DNA from: Coffea arabica
Lineage: Eukaryota > Streptophyta > Magnoliopsida > Gentianales > Rubiaceae
Assembly: GCF_036785885.1 (NCBI RefSeq)
Contig: NC_092323.1
Location: 14,888,501 to 14,952,500 of the forward strand
Reading direction: 5' to 3'
DNA length: 64,000 nt
The notes under the pieces: model-generated
The model's input: the letters and a program-made list of their open reading frames with translations, nothing else
The model's database searches: none
Told to the model about the DNA's origin: nothing
Part shown: positions 59,401 to 64,000 of the stretch, one piece after another
Layout of the letters: every line of letters starts with the position of its first letter
How positions within the stretch are numbered: position 1 is the first letter of the stretch
Made by a program: the position numbers and the translations under genes

Positions 59401-62400
59401 GCTGCTAATTCATTCCCAAGCTTTATAAAGAGCATTAAGGCTGTTAAAAGACTAGAGCTATGAGATACTTTTATTGCTTCTACTAAAGTGACCGATTACA
59501 GTTCCAGTGCAGATCCTGATCTGAGTTATGTCAGCTCTTTCAAAGTACTTGAACCAATTTGCAAACTGTTTAAGCCTCTAATAAATGAATAAATACATAC
59601 ATACATAGATACATACACACACACACACACACATATATATCAAACATAAAAGAACAAATTCCAGCATGTTTCGTATGTTTTGTTTGTAATGCCAAATGCT
59701 GTCTCGCAAAAGGACTCTGACGGTGCTTCTTAATGTCAGCTTTTCTCAATTTATGGAGAAGTAACAGTTGAAGCAGAAGCAAACCAGAATACCTCAAAAC
59801 TACCTTTAGCCAAGAAGTTTGAATTACCTAAATTTAAGCAACCAAAAACAGCCGCCTAAGTAAGACACTTTCTTACTCATGTCTATGTTTCTTCATTATA
59901 TTCGTTTTTGGTAGATTCTGAAATGAATATGGGGACCAAGCCAGGAATGTTTATGTCAAGTCAATCTTAGAACATGCCCTAATCATCCATTCTTATGATT
60001 GCACTATTTATTTCTCCTAGCATACCTTCAAAACAAGACACAATGTGACGACCTGTTTTGCTACTAATATCATGCACAGACATGGATATCCATTGGTACA
60101 AGGCAAAAATTCATCTCTTGATATACTGAAGGGAACTGGCACAGTTTTGGCTGCCAGCACAGTATAATCACAATCCAGAGGAGAAGCTACCAGTGCCTTA
60201 GACCAAAATTTCAGAAACATGAGTATCCATGCAGACTTAAACTTCTGAAGGGATTAAAGGTTAAGTGCAAATTTAATAGGAACAGAAGCCAACCAGTGAT
60301 CAGAAAAATGGTCTGATGACCATTACAGTGTAAGTGTCATACATTAGCTGTTCATTCTGTCTCAAGCTACTAGATCCTTGTCAGCAGATCTCTAGCCAAT
60401 ATAAAATGAAGGGTAAATATGATTTAAGTTCAATTAAAATAAATTATATACTGTTTCTCAAAATAAGATTCCAAAACTCAATTTATTTCGCCCTTGGATT
60501 TCTATTAAAAATAGGTTAAAAAAGAAAATGAGACAGCAAATTCAAGTAACCAATTAAGTGTTTCAAGATTCCAAAAAGCTTCAAGATAATAAAATCAAAA
60601 TAGAGATAAGTTCGGAAATGCCACATTAAATTTAGCAAGAAAACAAACCAGAGATAGATCATATTCCAATGAACAAGGACGTGGAGAGCTGACCACTGCC
60701 AGGTGCGTTTGATTAGCCTTACCTGTCAAATTTGCTTTCTATTCAGTGATACTATGTAAAAGGAGTTCATGAAGAGAGCTAAATTTTCTCTTTTGTAGAT
60801 TGATGCCAAGAGTAAAAATAAAGGCATAAAAGAATAGGTCACTTACCATAAGAAAGTGTGGATTCAACAAATCCGGAGCTCAATTCAAACTCCTCTGCCA
60901 CATCAACTATCAAACCAGTTCTTTCATCAGCTTCCAATCCTCTCTCAGACTCATTGTCAGACTGCAGACATATCAATCTACTCTCTGAAAATTTTCCAGA
61001 AAAAGGAAAAAGAGAACAAAGATGAAGTAACTGTAACAAATATGTCATAAAGTGTTATGCATATGGAACAACTAACAGACAGCAAATGAACCATAAACGG
61101 CCATTTACGCAGGTCTCTTTCAAATTTTGGTTCAAAAATATCCAATTGCATGCCTTCTTGAAGGAATTTACAATTAAACATTTTGTAATTTGTCAAAAAT
61201 TGCTAAAAAAAGAAAGTAGTAACAAAATTCAAGTGACAAAATAGAAGTTCACACTCAACCAGTGGAACAGCTATCTTGCATATTGCGCCAAGGTTTGTGT
61301 CTTGAATTACATTTTTAGCTCTGATTGAACTAAAGCATCTCTTCCAGTTAACTAAATGAAAGTGCATATTGTCTGAGCACAACTACTGGCAAAATGTAGA
61401 GAAAAAAACCCATCATCCTGGCAATATTTCGAGGCAAAACAAAAGGTTGCTTCAAAACTCATCTAAAAGCATGTTAAGATGTTTAAAAAAGAATGAACTT
61501 GGGAAATTAGAGTCCAAGCTCGCGGAGTATGCAAAAGCTAGAGCTCACCAGGGGGCGAGCAGTCGGAGAATAAAGCCCCAGGAGCATCTGCTGCTGCTGC
61601 CAATTGTTGAAAATTGGAGTCGACGCGCTTGAATTCAGTAATTGCAAGTTCAGAATTGGACACTTTTTCCAATATTGGTGTCTCATCAACAACAGATGGA
61701 GGAGAATTTAACCCTGAAAAACGGAAAAAGATACAAACTTGGGATTGATGGTTCAAGCTCATGGGATATGGCAAAAGTTAAAGCTCACCGGGGGGAGAGT
61801 AGACGGAAAATAAAGCCCCTGCAGCATCTGCTGTCGCTGCCAATAGTTGAGAACTGTAGTTGCCGCTGCTGAATCCACCATTTGCAAGTTCAGAATTGGA
61901 CACTTTATCCGAAAATGGCGTCTCCCCAACAACAGATGGCGGGGAATTCAACCCTGAAACGAAAAACATTTACTCAATTACCGCTAAAAATATATAACAA
62001 AAAATAAAATGCAACCAACAATCCATACCGAAGGAATCATAGGAGCATTTGCGAATTGAGGCCTCCTCGAGCTTGGAGGAGAAGAAATGAGAAAAATTCG
62101 GAGGAGTCTCGGTGACGACAGGCTGAGTGGGGGTGGTTCCCGGAGGATGCTTCTGCGGCGTGACGTCATCGTCAAGGATGAAGAGTGGAGCGGTAGAATT
62201 GCTCGAACTAGGTTTTGAATTAGCCCAGCGGTCTGATAATCTTTGCTTCTTCTTCGTCGGGAAGTACGGGGATGGAGTTGAGAGGTCGATGCAGACGACG
62301 TCGTTTTCTGATCTCGGAGCAGTTCTGTTGTACTTTGCATTACCGGTTTTGGCAACGACGTCGTCTTCATCGTCGTCGTCGGAGAGAATGTTCACCGGCT

Positions 62401-62413
62401 CCGGCTGCGACAT
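47415..62413 (-). CDS. EME1: crossover junction endonuclease EME1-like protein (MUS81 partner), at least 13 exons
   Basis: EME1 is the non-catalytic partner of MUS81 in the nuclear structure-specific endonuclease that cuts stalled forks and recombination intermediates. Exons on the minus strand: 62029-62413, 61789-61953, 61549-61713, 60847-60984, then 58052-58234, 57556-57970, 57333-57442, 55161-55336, 52627-52690, 52371-52489, 50932-51021, 48775-48889, 47415-47603. All have GT..AG borders, and phases agree except across the 2.6-kb gap before 58234, where an exon of length 3n+2 seems missed. The N terminus is acidic and disordered (MSQPEPVNILSDDDDEDD). A Lys/Glu coiled coil follows, then the XPF-like nuclease fold (VPYVLLVYGAEEF, CYLTNRLMAYINKR, HSRLCCDEAELAEHVVGL) without the ERKxxxD catalytic motif, as expected for EME1. 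The C terminus has a helix-hairpin-helix (ALVAIPKVQPRFAIAIWKKY). Plants often have EME1A and EME1B; this fits the EME1B-like form. Confidence 0.9.
48726..48746. repeat. (GA)n microsatellite in EME1 intron
   Basis: About ten AG units, only 28 bp downstream of the exon at 48775-48889 in the transcribed direction. Confidence 0.85.
49442..49456. repeat. poly-C tract in EME1 intron
   Basis: Fifteen consecutive C bases on the plus strand (poly-G on the transcribed strand), in the intron between the exons at 48775-48889 and 50932-51021. Confidence 0.9.
57623..57970 (-). repeat. four 87-bp coding repeats (29-residue charged helix units) in EME1
   Basis: One EME1 exon encodes four consecutive 29-residue units with the pattern EKLERxAxKAEAAxLKKLQK followed by EKQKIYxQ. 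Units 1-4 differ at scattered positions only. Units 2 and 3 keep long identical DNA stretches such as GAAAAGCAAAAGATCT. The composition is Lys/Glu/Ala/Gln with few helix breakers, so a long charged single helix or coiled coil is expected. Unit 4 ends in EKQKWEKG, where the common EME1 sequence resumes. Confidence 0.9.
59591..59640. repeat. (ACAT)n(AC)n(AT)n compound microsatellite in EME1 intron
   Basis: ACAT units run into a CA tract and a short TA tract within the large 58235-60846 interval. Confidence 0.9.
61549..62028 (-). repeat. tandem exon-intron duplication in EME1
   Basis: Exons 2 (61789-61953) and 3 (61549-61713) are both exactly 165 bp, begin GGTTRAATTC and end just before GTGAGCT. 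They encode related 55-residue segments (GLNSPPSVV.ETP...KVSNSELA...AGALFS..SPPG). Both are phase 1-1, so duplication keeps the frame. The following introns also begin alike (GTGAGCTYTARCTTTTGC). The first two introns are each 75 bp. Confidence 0.93.
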
Positions 62414-63193
62414 TTTTTTTTTTTTTTGGGTTTCTAATTAGGCCTTTGAATGAGATTTTGGGCGCGGGATGACGAGGAGGAGCCAGACTACAAATGCAGG
62501 TACGGGTACCCGCCCGTTTAGATGATTCTCTATCCGACTTGTTCAGCGGGCGATTGGGGCATTGGGCTTGCAAAAAGCTTATACAAGATTGTTTGAATTT
62601 TTTTGTAGTATCATGTGATACATTTTGTAATCTAATATATGTGAAATAAAAAATAATTAAAATATAAAAAGCTAATTGAAAAATATATTTGTGATACGAG
62701 AAAATTTTAAAAAGAAAAAATTATTCAACAAAAACGACTTTCATTTACTTGACTTGAACCGATATAGTATGAGTTTTAACTATTTTTGCTAAAAATTTAT
62801 AAATTTTGTTACACCTAATGCGATTGTTGAGAATCCAAACATCTAACCATATTGGTTACGCTTTTAATGTGACTTGATTTAGGCATCTCGAATGTGTTTA
62901 TGACAAAAGTAAAATAAAAAATATCATAATTGAAACACATCAGTTTTGTGACCGTATGTGCTAATTATTTTCTATTTTGGATTTGTAGGTGTTACGGCGA
63001 ATATTTCTAATCTAGTGGCAAAAGGATATGATTCAGTTTGAATGCTTCAAGAATTATAACAATATTTCGAATTCGAATCTAGCTATTAAATTTAAAGGTG
63101 TTCAATAAATCTAAATTTTATCATTTAACATTGGTAGATTGAGGGTTGAGATTGTGGTTTTGTAAAATCTATAAACTTATATATGGAATTGGA
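62414..63193. other. EME1 5' flank and intergenic DNA
   Basis: Upstream of the EME1 ATG on the minus strand is a 15-base A tract (plus-strand T run at 62414-62428), then the presumed 5' UTR and promoter. No defined promoter element is claimed. A GGGTACCCGCCCG word near 62505-62517 is GC-rich against the AT-rich surroundings. No gene recognised. Confidence 0.45.
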
Positions 63194-63460
63194 AGGTGAA
63201 TCAAGCTACTTAATATTCGAATCAAACTTGACTTAATGAGAATTTGTTCGAATTTAGTTTACTAACTAGTCAAATCAAGATTAAACAGCATTTTATACTC
63301 ATTATTCAATGACATTCAAACTCGATAACAAAAACTCATTCAATCTCGATTCAACAAATAAACAATTCAAAATTGAACAAAAATTTAAATTCGTTAAAAT
63401 AATCAAACAAATTTGAACACTAAGATGTTCGATCTGATTAGACTCATTTATGTCCCTACT
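63194..63460. repeat. dispersed repeat, copy 2
   Basis: Colinear, diverged relative of 30190-30524, sharing the start RGRTGAATCAA, the AATAATCAAACAAAT core and the end TTTAYRTCCCTA. Same orientation as copy 1. Confidence 0.6.
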
Positions 63461-63913
63461 TATATCTATTTGATAATTAGCGACCCTTCAACATCTTAAA
63501 GTGAATTTTTTTTCCACTTATATTATATAGAGAGTTTTGGCAATTATTCCCTAAACACATTTAATCCCCTTTCATATCTTTTTACTCATCTTTTAACCTC
63601 ATAAACATTTATATTCAAAATGCTCAAATGAAGAATAAATACCTACCCAAAAATCTTTATACATGCCCCAACAATTGAACAATAAAGAAAATGTTTCCAA
63701 AAATGATGGAAGAAAATTTTTGGGCACTTTACATAAAAAAAAAAAGGCAATTTGGGCACGTCAGAACTCCAAGCGTGCAACAGCCAAGTCTTTTGAGTTT
63801 TGGCTAATAAAAGAAGGTAGTAAGTGATGAGAAAATTCTTAATTTGTGATGAAAAACAAAAGTTATACTACAAAGGGGGTGATTAGTGAAGCAGCTTCCA
63901 CAAATGTGATTTT
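63461..63913. other. AT-rich intergenic DNA at window end
   Basis: No gene recognised; short A and T runs only. Confidence 0.5.
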
Positions 63914-63960
63914 CGCATTTGTGAAATGCGAGTTCAGGTACCTCGCATTCCACAAATGCG
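63914..63960. repeat. 47-bp near-perfect palindrome
   Basis: CGCATTTGTGAAATGCGAG at 63914-63932 is mirrored by CTCGCATTCCACAAATGCG at 63942-63960 around a 9-bp loop. Each arm is itself built from short inverted CGCATTTGTG/CACAAATGCG words, and another CACAAATGTG lies just upstream at 63899. It could be a cruciform or the end of an element that continues beyond the window. Confidence 0.8.
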
Positions 63961-64000
63961 AGGTAAGTGCTTTCAAAAAAAAAAAGAAAAATAAGCTCGC

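Noticed and set aside
60017-60220. 67-codon minus-strand ORF considered as the missing EME1 exon
   Set aside because: Reading MFLKFWSKALVASPL.. shows no EME1 resemblance, and splice sites giving phase 1 to 0 could not be shown.
62127-62472. plus-strand ORFs of 66-104 codons at the EME1 start
   Set aside because: They lie antisense to the acidic first exon of EME1 and contain poly-Phe from the T run; no family resemblance.
1-64000. tRNA, rRNA or organellar insertions
   Set aside because: No cloverleaf-compatible A/B box pair or rRNA/plastid gene stretch was recognised by eye; a tRNA scan was not possible, so small ones could be missed.

Overview
The window is nuclear DNA of a flowering plant, almost certainly a eudicot. 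The base composition is AT-rich, genes are split by long introns with GT..AG borders, and the encoded proteins are plant families: plastid lycopene beta-cyclase, a plant ABCB transporter, a NIP aquaporin, a DUF3511 protein and a plant-type EME1. Ty1/copia retrotransposons, MITEs, a LINE tail and microsatellites fill much of the rest. There is no operon structure and nothing bacterial or organellar. The species cannot be named from the sequence.

Layout. 1-3282: the 3' half of a copia retrotransposon with an uninterrupted protease-integrase-RT-RNase H frame and its 3' LTR. 4136-5662 (-): an intact single-exon lycopene beta-cyclase. 5.7-10.7 kb: intergenic DNA with two textbook MITEs, one hAT-like with a perfect 8-bp target duplication and one Mutator-like with a perfect 9-bp duplication. 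10.7-19.2 kb (+): a tandem pair of four-exon genes for pseudokinases of the At2g16250 type, without LRR or membrane segments. 19.2-23.6 kb: a decayed, duplicated, unidentified segment with two inverted-repeat elements. 23.8-26.8 kb (-): the C-terminal half of an ABCB transporter, now a pseudogene broken by a 451-bp palindromic TG..CA element, a 7-bp frameshift and a lost codon. 32.0-33.5 kb (+): a NIP aquaporin pseudogene carrying a 385-bp transposon. 34.3-40.7 kb: a complete but decayed copia element with both LTRs and TSD, with a LINE tail nested in it. 41-44 kb: repeats, including an insertion whose empty site survives in a neighbouring tandem repeat copy. 44113-44352 (-): a DUF3511 small protein. 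47.4-62.4 kb (-): the EME1 gene, partner of the MUS81 endonuclease, with at least 13 exons. 62.4-64 kb: intergenic repeats.

The live genes (LCYB, two pseudokinases, the DUF3511 protein, EME1) belong to unrelated processes and form no pathway. The most unusual content is in EME1, which has a tandemly duplicated 165-bp exon, four 29-residue charged coiled-coil repeats and several SUMO-interaction-like motifs. The pair of truncated pseudokinases and the palindromic element inside the ABCB pseudogene are the next most unusual. Gene models were spliced by eye from ORFs, homologous motifs and intron phase. One EME1 exon boundary remains unresolved.
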